A stretch of DNA of 64,000 nt from Paraburkholderia lacunae (GTDB lineage: Bacteria; Pseudomonadota; Gammaproteobacteria; Burkholderiales; Burkholderiaceae), in contig NZ_QHKS01000016.1 of the NCBI RefSeq assembly GCF_003353175.1, positions 62,001 through 126,000 of the forward strand, in the 5' to 3' direction. The notes under the pieces are model-generated. The model saw only the letters and a program-made list of their open reading frames with translations, was not told the DNA's origin and did no database searches. A program made the position numbers and the translations under genes. Positions 52,893-62,546 of the stretch are shown one piece after another (the stretch's first letter is position 1; every line of letters begins with the position of its first letter).

Positions 52893-53903
52893 ATGATTGC
52901 TCAACTCACTCCCGAACTCGCGTCCAAATTTGCCAATCTCGCGCTGGATCACCTCACACGCGAGTATCCGAACAAGCTGACTCACTCCCTCGCCGGTCCG
53001 CAGGACGTGCAGAGTCCGCGTGCGTTGCATCCGATCTTTTACGGCAGCTACGACTGGCATTCATGCGTGCACGGCTACTGGCTGATCCTGCATCTGCTCG
53101 ACCGCTTTCCCGATCTTCCCGAAGCGGCGCGCATCATCGCGGTGGTCGACGAGCACTTCACCGACGCGAACGTGGCCGGCGAACGCGCGTATCTCGACCT
53201 GCCGCACAACCGAGGCTTCGAGCGTCCGTATGGGTGGGCGTGGCTGCTCGCGCTGAGTGCGCAACTCCAGTCGCTGAAGCTCTGTGAGGCCGCACGCTGG
53301 TCCAAATCCTTTGCGCCGCTCACCGAAACCTTTGTCGAACGATTCGAAGAGTTTCTGCCCAAAGCGACTTACCCGTTGCGCGTCGGCACGCACTTCAACA
53401 TGGCGTTCGCGCTTGCCCTAACGCTCGATTTCGCGCGTCAAACCTCGCGTGAATCGCTCGAAGTGTTACTGGTCAATACAGCGGAGCGCTGGTTTCTGAA
53501 CGACGTTGCATGTCAGGCGTGGGAGCCCGCCGGCGACGAATTCCTGTCGCCTTCGCTGATGGAAGCGGAATTAATGCGGCGCGTGTTGCCGCCCGCGCAA
53601 TTCAGCGAATGGTTCAGGCGCTTTCTGCCGGATCTCGGCGCGAAGAAGCCCGACACCCTGTTCGAACCCGTTACCGTGACCGATCGCACCGACGGCAAGA
53701 TCGCCCACCTCGATGGCTTGAATCTGAGCCGCGCATGGTGTCAGCGGTCGCTGGCGCGTGCGCTGCCCGCCGGCGATGCGCGGCGGGTCACGTTGTTCGA
53801 TTCGGCCGAGCTTCACCTGCAAAGCGCACTGGCTCATGTGGCCGGCGACTACATGGGCGAGCATTGGCTCGGCACCTTCGCCACGCTCGCCCTGGAAGCG
53901 TGA
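52893..53903 (+). CDS. DUF2891 family protein
   Basis: A 336-residue DUF2891 protein. Its N-terminal third has the family pattern HPIFYGSYDWHSCVHGYWLI, with YLDLPHNRGFERPYGWAWLL after it. The middle has VGTHFNMAFALALTLDFAR and the WEPAGDEFLSPSLMEAELMR segment. The conserved Trp, His and Asp residues and the helical repeats suggest an alpha/alpha toroid-like fold, possibly glycan-related, which is inference. Start at 52893; an in-frame TTG at 52878 is possible. No operon partner. Confidence 0.8.
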   Translation: MIAQLTPELASKFANLALDHLTREYPNKLTHSLAGPQDVQSPRALHPIFYGSYDWHSCVHGYWLILHLLDRFPDLPEAARIIAVVDEHFTDANVAGERAYLDLPHNRGFERPYGWAWLLALSAQLQSLKLCEAARWSKSFAPLTETFVERFEEFLPKATYPLRVGTHFNMAFALALTLDFARQTSRESLEVLLVNTAERWFLNDVACQAWEPAGDEFLSPSLMEAELMRRVLPPAQFSEWFRRFLPDLGAKKPDTLFEPVTVTDRTDGKIAHLDGLNLSRAWCQRSLARALPAGDARRVTLFDSAELHLQSALAHVAGDYMGEHWLGTFATLALEA

Positions 53904-53954
53904 TTGCACCTCTCAGCCGGCGAGTCCGCCGGCGACCCAGCCGGAAAAAACAGC

Positions 53955-54380
53955 TTACTGCCCGCTCAGTTTCTTAGGCTTCGGCGGCGCCTGAACCTTG
54001 TTGTACTGGAACGCAGGCGTCGCTTTCAGCGCGTCTTTCGTCGCGCCTGCGAGATAGAAATTCCCGGAGCGTATATCGAGCGCCGCGATCGGCACCGCTA
54101 CGTCATGCGACGCCACGCCGAGAAAACCGCCCGTGGAGACGATTGCCGCCGACAGCGAACCATCGGGTGCGATCACCAGATCGCGGATCGAACCGATCTT
54201 TTCGTTCTGGTCGTTGTACACCGCCTTGCCGAGAATGCTTTTCTTTGCGCTCCAACCGCTCAGCAGCGCGTTGGATTGTTCGACCGTGACGCTAAGGGGT
54301 TGGGTGCCGGCGATCTGCGCCTGCGCACCAAGGCTGGTTGCTGCCACGACGGCCACCACGACAAGTTTGCCCAAAGTCAT
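53955..54380 (-). CDS. Secreted PRC-barrel domain protein
   Basis: A 141-residue protein with a signal peptide (MTLGKLVVVAVVAATSLGAQ, cleavage after AQA near residue 22) and a PRC-barrel domain (AKKSILGKAVYNDQNEKIGS, IRDLVIAPDGSLSAAIVSTG, FLGVASHDVAVPI). A Lys/Pro-rich tail (KVQAPPKPKKLSG) ends the protein. PRC-barrel proteins of this secreted type are common in Burkholderia and have no set function. It is single and lies divergent from polB. Confidence 0.8.
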   Translation of the reverse strand: MTLGKLVVVAVVAATSLGAQAQIAGTQPLSVTVEQSNALLSGWSAKKSILGKAVYNDQNEKIGSIRDLVIAPDGSLSAAIVSTGGFLGVASHDVAVPIAALDIRSGNFYLAGATKDALKATPAFQYNKVQAPPKPKKLSGQ

Positions 54381-54556
54381 GTTCTTCGCTCCGTTCTCAG
54401 TAGACTGACCGGCACATCGGCTGCGCCGAAGGAATCGCTGCAAGGCGATCATACAGACTACGCGGCGCGGTTGCAGTCAGCCGTCGCAAGGTCACGGCAA
54501 CGAATGCATGACGGTAAAATTGCACATGGCGACTAAGGCGGTTTCGAGGTGGACGT

Positions 54557-56959
54557 TTGACTGAGCTTGAACAGGGTTTCATTCTGACCCGACATTGGCG
54601 CGATACGCCGGCCGGCACGGAGGTCGATTTCTGGCTGGCGACGGACGGCGGACCCCGTCATGTCCGTCTGCGTCCACAGCCTTCGGTTGCGTTCATCCCG
54701 GTCGTGCACCGCGAGCGCGCCGAAGCGATCCTGAACCGCGAGAAACAGTTCGAATTGCGCCCGCTTGAACTGTGCGACTTTCAGCGCCGGCCCGTCATGG
54801 GACTTTACTGCCCGCAGTACCGGCAACTGACCGGGCTCGGGAAGCGTTTGAAACAAGGCGGCGTCGACGTCTATGAAGCCGACATCGTCCCGCCCGAGCG
54901 CTACATGATGGAGCGCTTCATCACCGCGCCGGTATGGTTCGGCGGTGAATCACCGGAACAAGCGCAGGAAGAATCGCAGGAACAAGCGCAGGGCGGCGGC
55001 ACGCTGCTGAACAGCGAACTGAAGCCCGCCACCGGCTATCGCCCGCAATTAAAGCTGGTCTCGCTCGACATTGAAACCAGTGCTCGCGCGGAGCTCTACT
55101 CGATCGCGCTCGAAGGCTGCGGACAGCGCCAGGTCTATATGCTGGGCCCGCCGAACGGCGAGGCCGGCGAACTCGACTTCGAGCTCGAATACTGCGCAAC
55201 CCGCGCACAGCTGCTCGAAAAGCTGAACGTGTGGCTCGAGCGGCACGACCCCGATGCGATCATCGGCTGGAATCTCGTGCAGTTCGATCTGCGCGTGTTG
55301 CAGCAGCACGCCGAACAGTATCGCGTGCCGCTGCGTCTCGGACGGGGCGGCGCCGTTATGGAGTGGCGCGAGCACAGCCACCAGCAGAACCACTTCTTCG
55401 CCGGTGCGGCCGGCCGCCTGATCATCGACGGCATTGAAGCGCTGCGCTCCGCGACGTGGAGTTTCCCGTCGTTCAGCCTCGAGTACGTCGCGCGCTCGGT
55501 GCTCGGTGAAGGCAAGTCGATCGACAATCCGTATCAGCGGATGGACGAAATCCAGCGCCGCTTCGACGAAGACAAGCCCGCTCTCGCGCGCTACAACCTC
55601 AATGATTGCGAGCTGGTCACACGCATCTTCGCGAAGACCGAACTGCTGCCGTTCCTGTTGGAACGCGCGACGGTCACCGGTTTGCCCGCCGATCGCAGCG
55701 GCGGATCGGTGGCGGCGTTCACGCATCTGTATATGCCGCGGATGCACCGGCAGGGCTATGTGGCGCCGAATCTCGGCGACGTGGCGGGCGCCGCGAGTCC
55801 GGGCGGTTTCGTGATGGATTCGCGGCCCGGCCTCTACGATTCGGTGCTGGTTCTCGACTACAAGAGCCTGTATCCGTCGATCATCCGCACCTTCCTGATC
55901 GACCCGGTGGGTCTCGTCGAAGGCATGCAGCATCCCGGCGACGACCAATCGGTGCCGGGCTTCCTCGGCGCGCGTTTCTCGCGCAGCCGCCACGCTTTGC
56001 CGTCGATCGTCGGCCAGGTCTGGCAGGGACGCGAAACGGCCAAGCGCGAAAACAACAAGCCGCTTTCGCAGGCGTTGAAGATCATCATGAACGCCTTTTA
56101 CGGCGTGCTGGGTTCCAGCGGATGCCGCTTCTTCGACCCGCGTCTCGCGTCGTCGATCACCATGCGCGGCCACGAAATCATGCACTCCACGCGTGAGCTG
56201 ATTCAGGCCGAAGGGTACGAAGTCATTTACGGCGACACCGATTCGACCTTCGTGTGGCTGAAACACGCTCATTCCGAGGAAGACGCGAGCCGCATCGGCC
56301 GGGCGCTGGTCGAGCACATCAACCAGTGGTGGCGGCAACATCTGCAGGAGCGCTTCGGCCTCGACAGCGCGCTCGAACTGCAATTCGAACGGCACTATCG
56401 GCGCTTCTTCATGCCGACCATACGCGGCGCCGAGGAAGGCAGCAAGAAACGCTACGCCGGATTGACCGTGCTGCAGGACGGCAGCGAGGACGTCGTCTAC
56501 AAAGGCCTGGAAACGGTGCGCACCGACTGGACACCGCTTGCGCAGCGGTTTCAGCAGGAACTTTACTCGCGCATTTTCAGGCGGCAGCCGTATGAGGACT
56601 ACGTGCGCGACTATGTGCGCGAGACGCTCGCGGGCAAGCTGGACGACCAGCTTGTGTACCGCAAACAGCTGCGCAGGCCGCTCGGCGACTACCAGCGCAA
56701 CGTGCCGCCTCACGTTCGCGCGGCACGCGTGGCCGACGAGTTCAATCGGCAGCAGGGCCGGCCTTTGCAATACCAGAACGGCGGCTGGATCAGCTACGTC
56801 ATGACGGTCGCCGGACCGGAACCGCTCGAAACACTGCGCTCGCCGATCGATTACGAACACTATCTGACGCGCCAGTTGCAGCCCGTCGCCGACGCCATCC
56901 TGCCGATGTTGCGCGACAACTTCACGACGCTGATGAGCGGTCAGAAGCAGCTGTTCTGA
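54557..56959 (+). CDS. polB: DNA polymerase II (family B)
   Basis: An 800-residue family B DNA polymerase used in damage tolerance and repair. The proofreading exonuclease motifs are intact: Asp171 and Glu173 (LVSLDIETS), IIGWNLVQFDLRVL and YNLNDCELV. The polymerase motifs are intact too: A at VLDYKSLYPSIIRTF (Asp434), B at KIIMNAFYGVLGSSGCRFFD, and C at YGDTDSTFVWL (Asp560, Asp562). A Glu/Gln-rich stretch (EQAQEESQEQAQ, about residues 135-146) is an odd low-complexity insertion. It begins with TTG at 54557, after GAGGTGGA. Confidence 0.93.
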   Translation: MTELEQGFILTRHWRDTPAGTEVDFWLATDGGPRHVRLRPQPSVAFIPVVHRERAEAILNREKQFELRPLELCDFQRRPVMGLYCPQYRQLTGLGKRLKQGGVDVYEADIVPPERYMMERFITAPVWFGGESPEQAQEESQEQAQGGGTLLNSELKPATGYRPQLKLVSLDIETSARAELYSIALEGCGQRQVYMLGPPNGEAGELDFELEYCATRAQLLEKLNVWLERHDPDAIIGWNLVQFDLRVLQQHAEQYRVPLRLGRGGAVMEWREHSHQQNHFFAGAAGRLIIDGIEALRSATWSFPSFSLEYVARSVLGEGKSIDNPYQRMDEIQRRFDEDKPALARYNLNDCELVTRIFAKTELLPFLLERATVTGLPADRSGGSVAAFTHLYMPRMHRQGYVAPNLGDVAGAASPGGFVMDSRPGLYDSVLVLDYKSLYPSIIRTFLIDPVGLVEGMQHPGDDQSVPGFLGARFSRSRHALPSIVGQVWQGRETAKRENNKPLSQALKIIMNAFYGVLGSSGCRFFDPRLASSITMRGHEIMHSTRELIQAEGYEVIYGDTDSTFVWLKHAHSEEDASRIGRALVEHINQWWRQHLQERFGLDSALELQFERHYRRFFMPTIRGAEEGSKKRYAGLTVLQDGSEDVVYKGLETVRTDWTPLAQRFQQELYSRIFRRQPYEDYVRDYVRETLAGKLDDQLVYRKQLRRPLGDYQRNVPPHVRAARVADEFNRQQGRPLQYQNGGWISYVMTVAGPEPLETLRSPIDYEHYLTRQLQPVADAILPMLRDNFTTLMSGQKQLF

Positions 56960-56968
56960 GCGCTCCGT

Positions 56969-58258
56969 TCAGGTGAGTTCCCGCCCTCCGGTTTCCTCGA
57001 GCATCGACACGGCGATCAGGGACACGATCACGCACGCGATCATGTACCACGCCGGCGCCATCGTGTTGCCGCTCACGCGGATCAGCCACGCGACGACCAG
57101 TTGCGCGCTCCCGCCGAACACGGACACGGACACCGCATACGCGCTCGCCAGATAGCCGGCGCGGACGTGCTTCGGGAAGTTCTCCGGCATCAGCGCATAA
57201 GCCGGCGCCGACCCCATCGTGTAAAAGAACATCAGCACGATGATGAGGCCCATCACCACCGGCAGCGACGGAAACTGGTTCATCAGCCAGAACGCCGGAT
57301 ACAGCAGCGCGATCAGCATGACGCGCCCGGTCATCGTCAGCGGTTTGCGGCGCTGCATCTTGTCGGACAGCGCGCCCCATATCGGACAGAATGTCAACGA
57401 CACGGCCGCCGCCGAAATCGACACCAGCATCGACAGCCTGGCCGGCATCTTCAGGTACTGGATCGAGTACGTCGGGATGTAGTACATGAGCACATAGGTG
57501 GCCACGGTCATGCCCATGATCGCGAACACGGTCAGGAACCACTTGCGCACGAGATACCCTTCGAGCACGACTTGCTTCGACGCCTCCGCCTTGGGCGGCT
57601 CCTCGACGATATGGCGGCGCAGATAGACGCCCACCGGCATGATCAGCGTGCCGATCAGGAACGGCGTACGCCAGCCCCACTCCAGCAGTTGCGTGCTGCT
57701 CAATTGATAAGTGAGGATCGCCGCGATCCCCGAACCCATCAACGCCGCCGCGCCCTGGCTGGCCAGCTGCCAGCTCGCGCGGAAACCGCGCCCCTTGGCC
57801 GAACCGGTTTCCAGCAGCGTCGCGGTGGCCGCGCCGAACTCGCCGCCTTGCGCAAACCCTTGCACCAGACGCGCGACGATGATGATGGCGGGCGCCGCCA
57901 GGCCGATCGACTCGTAGGTCGGCGTGAGGCCGATCGTCAGGGAGCCGAGCGCCATCAGGAAGATGGTCAGCGTCAGTGCCGCACGGCGGCCGCGTTTGTC
58001 CGCGTAGCGGCCGAGCACGAAGCCGCCGAGCGGACGCGCGACAAAGCCGATCGCGAATGCGAAGAGCGCCATCAGCGTGGAGACGATCGGATCGTGCGAA
58101 GGGAAGAAAAGCTTCGCGATCGTCAACGCGAAAAAGCTGTAGACCGTGAAATCGTAGAACTCGAGCAGATTGCCGACGGTCGCGGCCACCACGATTCTGC
58201 TCGATGACACAGCACGATTCTGTTCGACGATGCCTGACGGCACAGGTTTGGCTGACAT
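56969..58258 (-). CDS. MHS-family MFS metabolite transporter
   Basis: A 429-residue major facilitator of the metabolite:H+ symporter group (ProP/KgtP-like). It has the family opening VVAATVGNLLEFYDFTVYSF, the MFS loop motif GRYADKRGRRAALT, and LVQGFAQGGEFGAATATLLE. Twelve hydrophobic segments are visible. The substrate is probably a small organic acid or amino-acid-like compound. It lies downstream of, and in the same direction as, the amidohydrolase gene, so it may import that enzyme's substrate. Start at 58258. Confidence 0.88.
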   Translation of the reverse strand: MSAKPVPSGIVEQNRAVSSSRIVVAATVGNLLEFYDFTVYSFFALTIAKLFFPSHDPIVSTLMALFAFAIGFVARPLGGFVLGRYADKRGRRAALTLTIFLMALGSLTIGLTPTYESIGLAAPAIIIVARLVQGFAQGGEFGAATATLLETGSAKGRGFRASWQLASQGAAALMGSGIAAILTYQLSSTQLLEWGWRTPFLIGTLIMPVGVYLRRHIVEEPPKAEASKQVVLEGYLVRKWFLTVFAIMGMTVATYVLMYYIPTYSIQYLKMPARLSMLVSISAAAVSLTFCPIWGALSDKMQRRKPLTMTGRVMLIALLYPAFWLMNQFPSLPVVMGLIIVLMFFYTMGSAPAYALMPENFPKHVRAGYLASAYAVSVSVFGGSAQLVVAWLIRVSGNTMAPAWYMIACVIVSLIAVSMLEETGGRELT

Positions 58259-58351
58259 GAAAAAATCCCCATTGATGATCTGGTCGCACTCAGCGCCTCT
58301 GCGCAACGCCTCAGGCATCGCACGGCGTTTGCTTTAGGGTGTCCGCACGCC

Positions 58352-59542
58352 TCAGGCCTGCTCGGCGAGGAAGCGCTCGACGAGTCGGGTCCAGTAGGCG
58401 GCGCCGACGGTAAGGTTGGCGTCGTTGAAATCGTAGGCGGCGTTGTGCAGCATGGGCGCTCCTTCGCCGTTGCCGAGGCGCAGGAAGCAACCCGGCTTGT
58501 GTTGCAGGTAATAGGCGAAGTCCTCGCTGCCCGCGATGGGCCCGAACCCGTCGATCACCTGTTCGTCGCCGACCAGCTCGCGCGCCACCTGCAGCGCCAG
58601 CCCGGTTTCCCGTTCGCTGTTGACGACCACCGGATAGCCGGCGATGTACTTGATGTCGGCCCGCGCGCCGTAGGCGCTCGCATGCGCTTCCACGAGCGCG
58701 CGGATGCGGGTTTCGAGGAGCTTGCGAACCTCGGCATCGAACGAGCGCACGCTGATCTGCAAACGTGCCGATTCGGGAATCACGTTGGCCACGTGTCCCG
58801 CGTTGAATGCGCCCACCGTGATCACGGCTGTCTCCATGGGGTCGACGTTGCGCGAAACCACCGTCTGCAGCGCGGTCACGAGCGTGCTGCCGATCACCAC
58901 CGGATCGACGGCGAGATGCGGACGCGCCGCATGCCCGCCGCGACCGTGAATCGTGACGTCCACCGTGTCGCACGCTGCCATGAACGGCCCGCTGCGGAAC
59001 ATGAACGTACCCGTGGGATAACCGGGATGATTGTGCAGCCCGAAAATCGCCTCGCACGGGAAGCGCTCGAACAGGCCGTCGGCAATCATCCGCTCCGCGC
59101 CGCTATCCGCGCCGATTTCCTCCGCGGGCTGGAACACGAGATGGACCGTGCCGTTGAAGCGGCGGGTCCGGGCGAGATGGCGCGCCGCGCCGAGCACCAT
59201 CGTCGTATGCCCGTCGTGACCGCACGCATGCATCAGGCCCTGGTGCGCGCTGGCGTAAGGCAGCCCGGTTTCCTCGGTGATCGGCAACGCATCCATGTCG
59301 GCCCGCACGGCCACCGCACGCGACCCGCTGCCCGCTGTGAGCGACGCCACCATGCCGGTGCCGCCGAGGCCGCGCGTCACCTGATAGCCCCAGCCCTCCA
59401 ACTGACGGGCCACCAGATCGGCCGTCTGGAACTCCTGATACGCCAGCTCAGGATGCTGATGGAGGTGACGGCGTATGGTGCTCAGCTCTTCGTGGAGGTC
59501 TTTCGTATCGTCGAGTGCGCAAAAATGGGTCGTGCTTGCCAT
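58352..59542 (-). CDS. M20 family amidohydrolase (hippurate hydrolase-like)
   Basis: A 396-residue M20D aminoacylase-like hydrolase. The metal-binding motifs are HACGHDGHTTMVLGAARHLA, the FQPAEEIGADSGAERM catalytic Glu pair, and the HNHPGYPTG segment, with the dimerisation-domain motif HGRGGHAARPHLAVDP and the final GSEDFAYYLQHKPG. The closest described types hydrolyse N-acyl amino acids such as hippurate or are auxin-amide hydrolases. Start at 59542 (MASTTHFCALDD). A MHS transporter gene follows and a LysR gene diverges. Confidence 0.9.
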   Translation of the reverse strand: MASTTHFCALDDTKDLHEELSTIRRHLHQHPELAYQEFQTADLVARQLEGWGYQVTRGLGGTGMVASLTAGSGSRAVAVRADMDALPITEETGLPYASAHQGLMHACGHDGHTTMVLGAARHLARTRRFNGTVHLVFQPAEEIGADSGAERMIADGLFERFPCEAIFGLHNHPGYPTGTFMFRSGPFMAACDTVDVTIHGRGGHAARPHLAVDPVVIGSTLVTALQTVVSRNVDPMETAVITVGAFNAGHVANVIPESARLQISVRSFDAEVRKLLETRIRALVEAHASAYGARADIKYIAGYPVVVNSERETGLALQVARELVGDEQVIDGFGPIAGSEDFAYYLQHKPGCFLRLGNGEGAPMLHNAAYDFNDANLTVGAAYWTRLVERFLAEQA

Positions 59543-59626
59543 GGTCGGATTGCATTCCGTGGGAAATGATCGCGCAAGTATTTCGCTGCAAAAAACGCTG
59601 ATCAATGACGTTTCAGGGATGATAAT

Positions 59627-59644
59627 GTTGACTGCGAAGTCAAC
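59627..59644. promoter_or_regulatory. LysR-type operator between amidohydrolase and LysR genes
   Basis: A perfect inverted repeat, GTTGACT (59627-59633), spacer GCGA, AGTCAAC (59638-59644), contains the T-N11-A core of LysR sites. It lies between the two divergent starts (59542 and 59655), so the adjacent LysR protein is the likely binder. Confidence 0.65.
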
Positions 59645-59654
59645 AGGCGACGGT

Positions 59655-60626
59655 ATGGAGAAAGACGAAGAGGCGGACCGGGACAACGCGCTCAACACGC
59701 GGAGCCTGCGCTATCTGCACGAGATCGAGGTGCACGGCGGCGTCCGCGCGGCGGCTGACGCGCTGGGGATCAACGCGTCCGTGGTCAGCCGCCAGGTCGC
59801 GCAGCTCGAACGCCGGCACCGGGTGGTCCTGCTGGAGCGGCACGGCCGCCGGGTGGCGCTGAGCGACATCGGCCGAAGCCTGCTCGAGCATTTTCGCGAG
59901 AGCTGCCGGCGCGACGCCGATATGCTGGCCCAACTGGAGGAGTTCCGGGGCCTGCGGCGCGGACGGGTCGGAATCGGCGTTGGCGAAGGCTTCGTCGAGA
60001 ATCTGCTGGCAATCGCACTGGAGCGGTTCAGCGCGGAGTTTCCCGATATCGTGGTCGAACTTCACAGCGGCTCGACCGCCGCCATCACGGCGATGGTGCG
60101 TAACGACGAGGTGGATATCGGGCTCTGTGCGGGCGGTAAGCGCGATCCGTCGATCCGGGCGAAGTCTTTCCGGGCGGCGCCCTTCTGCGCGCTCGTGAGC
60201 CCGCGCCATGCGCTGGCTGCGGCCGGGCCGCGGCGCATCAGGCTCGATGAATTGAAGGCGCAGCGGCTCATTTTCATGCCTGAACAGTTCGGCGCGCAGC
60301 AGTATCTCGATGCGATCCTGCACGCGGAACGGCTGAATCTTGCGCCGGCCTACCGTTGCGATCTTTTTTCCGCGGCTCAGGCCATTGCGGCGGCCGGACT
60401 TGGCGTCGCCTTCATGTCGACCGACGCGGCGCGGCAATATCTCGACGCGGGAAGGCTCGTCGCGCTGGAGCTGGAGCACCCCATCGCACGCGAATTCAGC
60501 AGCCAGATCCTCAGGCGCGTCGGGCGGCGGCTTTCTCCGGCGGCTGAGTTTTTGTGGCGGCAGATTGGGGATGCGATGCAGCGGACGCTGCGGGTCTCTC
60601 GCAGTAAGGCAGGCAAGGATAGCTGA
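59655..60626 (+). CDS. LysR family transcriptional regulator
   Basis: A 323-residue LysR-type regulator. The helix-turn-helix is at about residues 12-70 (LRYLHEIEVHGGVRAAADAL, GINASVVSRQVAQLERRHRV). The effector domain begins near residue 100 (RRGRVGIGVGEGFVENLLAI). Earlier in-frame starts exist to 59475 but would overlap the operator and the neighbouring gene; ATG at 59655 leaves the operator just upstream. It is divergent from the amidohydrolase and MHS transporter genes and is their probable regulator. Confidence 0.87.
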   Translation: MEKDEEADRDNALNTRSLRYLHEIEVHGGVRAAADALGINASVVSRQVAQLERRHRVVLLERHGRRVALSDIGRSLLEHFRESCRRDADMLAQLEEFRGLRRGRVGIGVGEGFVENLLAIALERFSAEFPDIVVELHSGSTAAITAMVRNDEVDIGLCAGGKRDPSIRAKSFRAAPFCALVSPRHALAAAGPRRIRLDELKAQRLIFMPEQFGAQQYLDAILHAERLNLAPAYRCDLFSAAQAIAAAGLGVAFMSTDAARQYLDAGRLVALELEHPIAREFSSQILRRVGRRLSPAAEFLWRQIGDAMQRTLRVSRSKAGKDS

Positions 60627-60726
60627 TGGAACCAGCGAGCCGAGACTCAGCAGCACCGCCAACCGGTCTTGCCGATACGGCACCTGCCCGAATGCCTCGC
60701 TGCCGGCCACCGCGTTGCAGATCCTG

Positions 60727-61605
60727 CTACTGCTGCACGCCCCAGCGCCGCACGGTGATGCGTTCGAGCGTATCGAACACCAGATGCTCGATCAGCAAAC
60801 CGATCACGATCACCGCGGCCAATCCCGCGAACACGCGATCCGTGTACAACTCGTTGCGATTCTGGAAGATGTACCAGCCAAGGCCGCCGTTGCCCGAGCT
60901 CGCGCCGAATACGAGTTCGGCCGCAATCAGCGTACGCCACGCGAAGGCCCAGCCGACCCGCAAGCCGGCGAGTATCGACGGCAACGCAGCCGGCACCAGA
61001 ATCAGCAGGACGTGGCGCAAGCCGGTCAGGCCGTAGTTGCGGCCGGTCATGCGCAGCGTCGCGGGCACCGACTGAAAACCGGAGTACGTATTGAGCGCCA
61101 ACGGCCACAGTACCGCGTGCACCAGCACGAACAACAGACTGCCGGTGCCGAGACCGAACCACAGCAAGGCGAGCGGCAACAGCGCGATCGAAGGCAACGG
61201 ATTGAACATCGCCGTCAGCATCGACAGGAAATCGCGGCCCACGCGCGTCGACACGGCCAGCGACGTCAACATGAAGGCGAGCGCGGCGCCCAGCAGATAG
61301 CCGCGCAACAGCACCGACATCGACACCGCGGTTTTCCGCAGCAGTTCGCCGGACCAGACGCCTTGCACGAACGCGCTGAAAGTGGCGCCGAAGGTCGGCA
61401 ACAGCAAATCGTTATCGACGGCGCGCGCGGCGATCTCCCACACAGCGATCAGCACCAGCGCAATCAGGGTCTTGCGCAACCAGCTTTGCGCAAAGATCCG
61501 CTTGCCGAGCGGCAACGGCGTTTCGAGAACCCGTTCGCCGAGCGGTTCGAGCGGACGTTCATACTCTTCGCGAACCGGCGGCAGCAAGGTAGCGGGCGCA
61601 CTCAT
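60727..61605 (-). CDS. Sulfonate-type ABC transporter permease (SsuC/TauC family)
   Basis: A 292-residue inner-membrane permease with about six hydrophobic spans. The N-terminal part is cytoplasmic (PPVREEYERPLEPLGER). The segment MFNPLPSIALLPLALLWFGL, the GLRVGWAFAWRTLIAAELV coupling region and ASSGNGGLGWYIFQNRNELY fit the SsuC/TauC family. Its ATG overlaps the stop of the ATPase gene (ATGA). Together they import sulfonate, taurine or a similar compound; the exact substrate is not shown. Confidence 0.9.
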   Translation of the reverse strand: MSAPATLLPPVREEYERPLEPLGERVLETPLPLGKRIFAQSWLRKTLIALVLIAVWEIAARAVDNDLLLPTFGATFSAFVQGVWSGELLRKTAVSMSVLLRGYLLGAALAFMLTSLAVSTRVGRDFLSMLTAMFNPLPSIALLPLALLWFGLGTGSLLFVLVHAVLWPLALNTYSGFQSVPATLRMTGRNYGLTGLRHVLLILVPAALPSILAGLRVGWAFAWRTLIAAELVFGASSGNGGLGWYIFQNRNELYTDRVFAGLAAVIVIGLLIEHLVFDTLERITVRRWGVQQ

Positions 61606-62477
61606 TGAACGGTCTCCGTCTGCTCGAACAACAATTGATGAATTCGCGCGACGCTGCGCTGAAAGTCGCTGCGCCCGAAACTGTCCTGCGAATACTGGTG
61701 GCTGTTGAGCTCGGCCCGCACACGCCCCGGATGCGGCGAGAGCAACAGAATCCGGTTGCCGACCACGAGTGCCTCTTCGATCGAATGTGTGACGAACAGC
61801 AAGGTGAAGTTCACCTCTTCCCACAAGCGCCGCAGTTCCTCCTGCATCTTGCGACGCGTGAGCGCATCGAGCGCCGCAAAGGGTTCGTCCATCAGCAGCA
61901 CACGCGGCTGCATCGCCAGCGCGCGGGCAATCGCGACCCGTTGCTTCATGCCGCCCGACAAAGTGTGCGGATACGCATCGGCGAATGAAGCGAGTCCGAC
62001 CTTCTCCAGATAATGCAGCGCACGCTCGTTAGCTTCCGCACGCGAGAGTTTTTTCGCCACGCGCAGTGGGAACGCGACGTTCTGCACGACCGTCTTCCAC
62101 GGCGGCAACTGATCGAATTCCTGGAACACGACGACACGATCGGCGCCGGGGCCGCGCACGGTCTCGCCATCGAGCGCAATGCTTCCCGAGCTCGGCTGGA
62201 TGAATCCGGCGACGGCTTTGAGCAAGGTCGACTTGCCGCAACCGGACGGTCCAAGCAGCACGAAGCGATCGCCGCCGTAGACGTCGAAGCTCACGTCATG
62301 CGTGGCGCGGACAATCCGCTCGCGGGTGCGATATTCGAGGTTGAGGTGCTCGACCGCGAGCAACTTTTCGCTGGTTGCCGCGCGGGTTGCCGCGCTGGCC
62401 GCCGCGCCGTCTGCAAACGGCAGACTGCCTGCCGGCTCGGCGCGGTTCGGAAACAGACGCGTGGGATTAGCCACCAT
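61602..62477 (-). CDS. Sulfonate-type ABC transporter ATP-binding protein
   Basis: A 291-residue ATPase of the SsuB/TauB class. Walker A is LGPSGCGKST near residue 76, the signature is TLSGGMKQRVAIARAL, and Walker B is VLLMDEPFAALD. The Q-loop VFQEFDQLPPWKTVVQNV is that of nitrate/sulfonate/taurine ATPases. The N-terminal 35 residues (up to ATSEKLLAVEHLN) are an extension of low conservation. It is between the binding-protein gene and the permease gene. Confidence 0.92.
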   Translation of the reverse strand: MVANPTRLFPNRAEPAGSLPFADGAAASAATRAATSEKLLAVEHLNLEYRTRERIVRATHDVSFDVYGGDRFVLLGPSGCGKSTLLKAVAGFIQPSSGSIALDGETVRGPGADRVVVFQEFDQLPPWKTVVQNVAFPLRVAKKLSRAEANERALHYLEKVGLASFADAYPHTLSGGMKQRVAIARALAMQPRVLLMDEPFAALDALTRRKMQEELRRLWEEVNFTLLFVTHSIEEALVVGNRILLLSPHPGRVRAELNSHQYSQDSFGRSDFQRSVARIHQLLFEQTETVQ

Positions 62478-62546
62478 CAGAGCGCTCCCGGTATGCGGAC
62501 CACCTGGCCCGTTGAAGGTCCGGCGAAGTTGAAGGAGAACGCCATG

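Noticed and set aside
60340..61608. 422-codon plus-strand frame across the sulfonate-type permease
   Set aside because: Antisense to the permease, Gln/His/Arg-rich, no family features.
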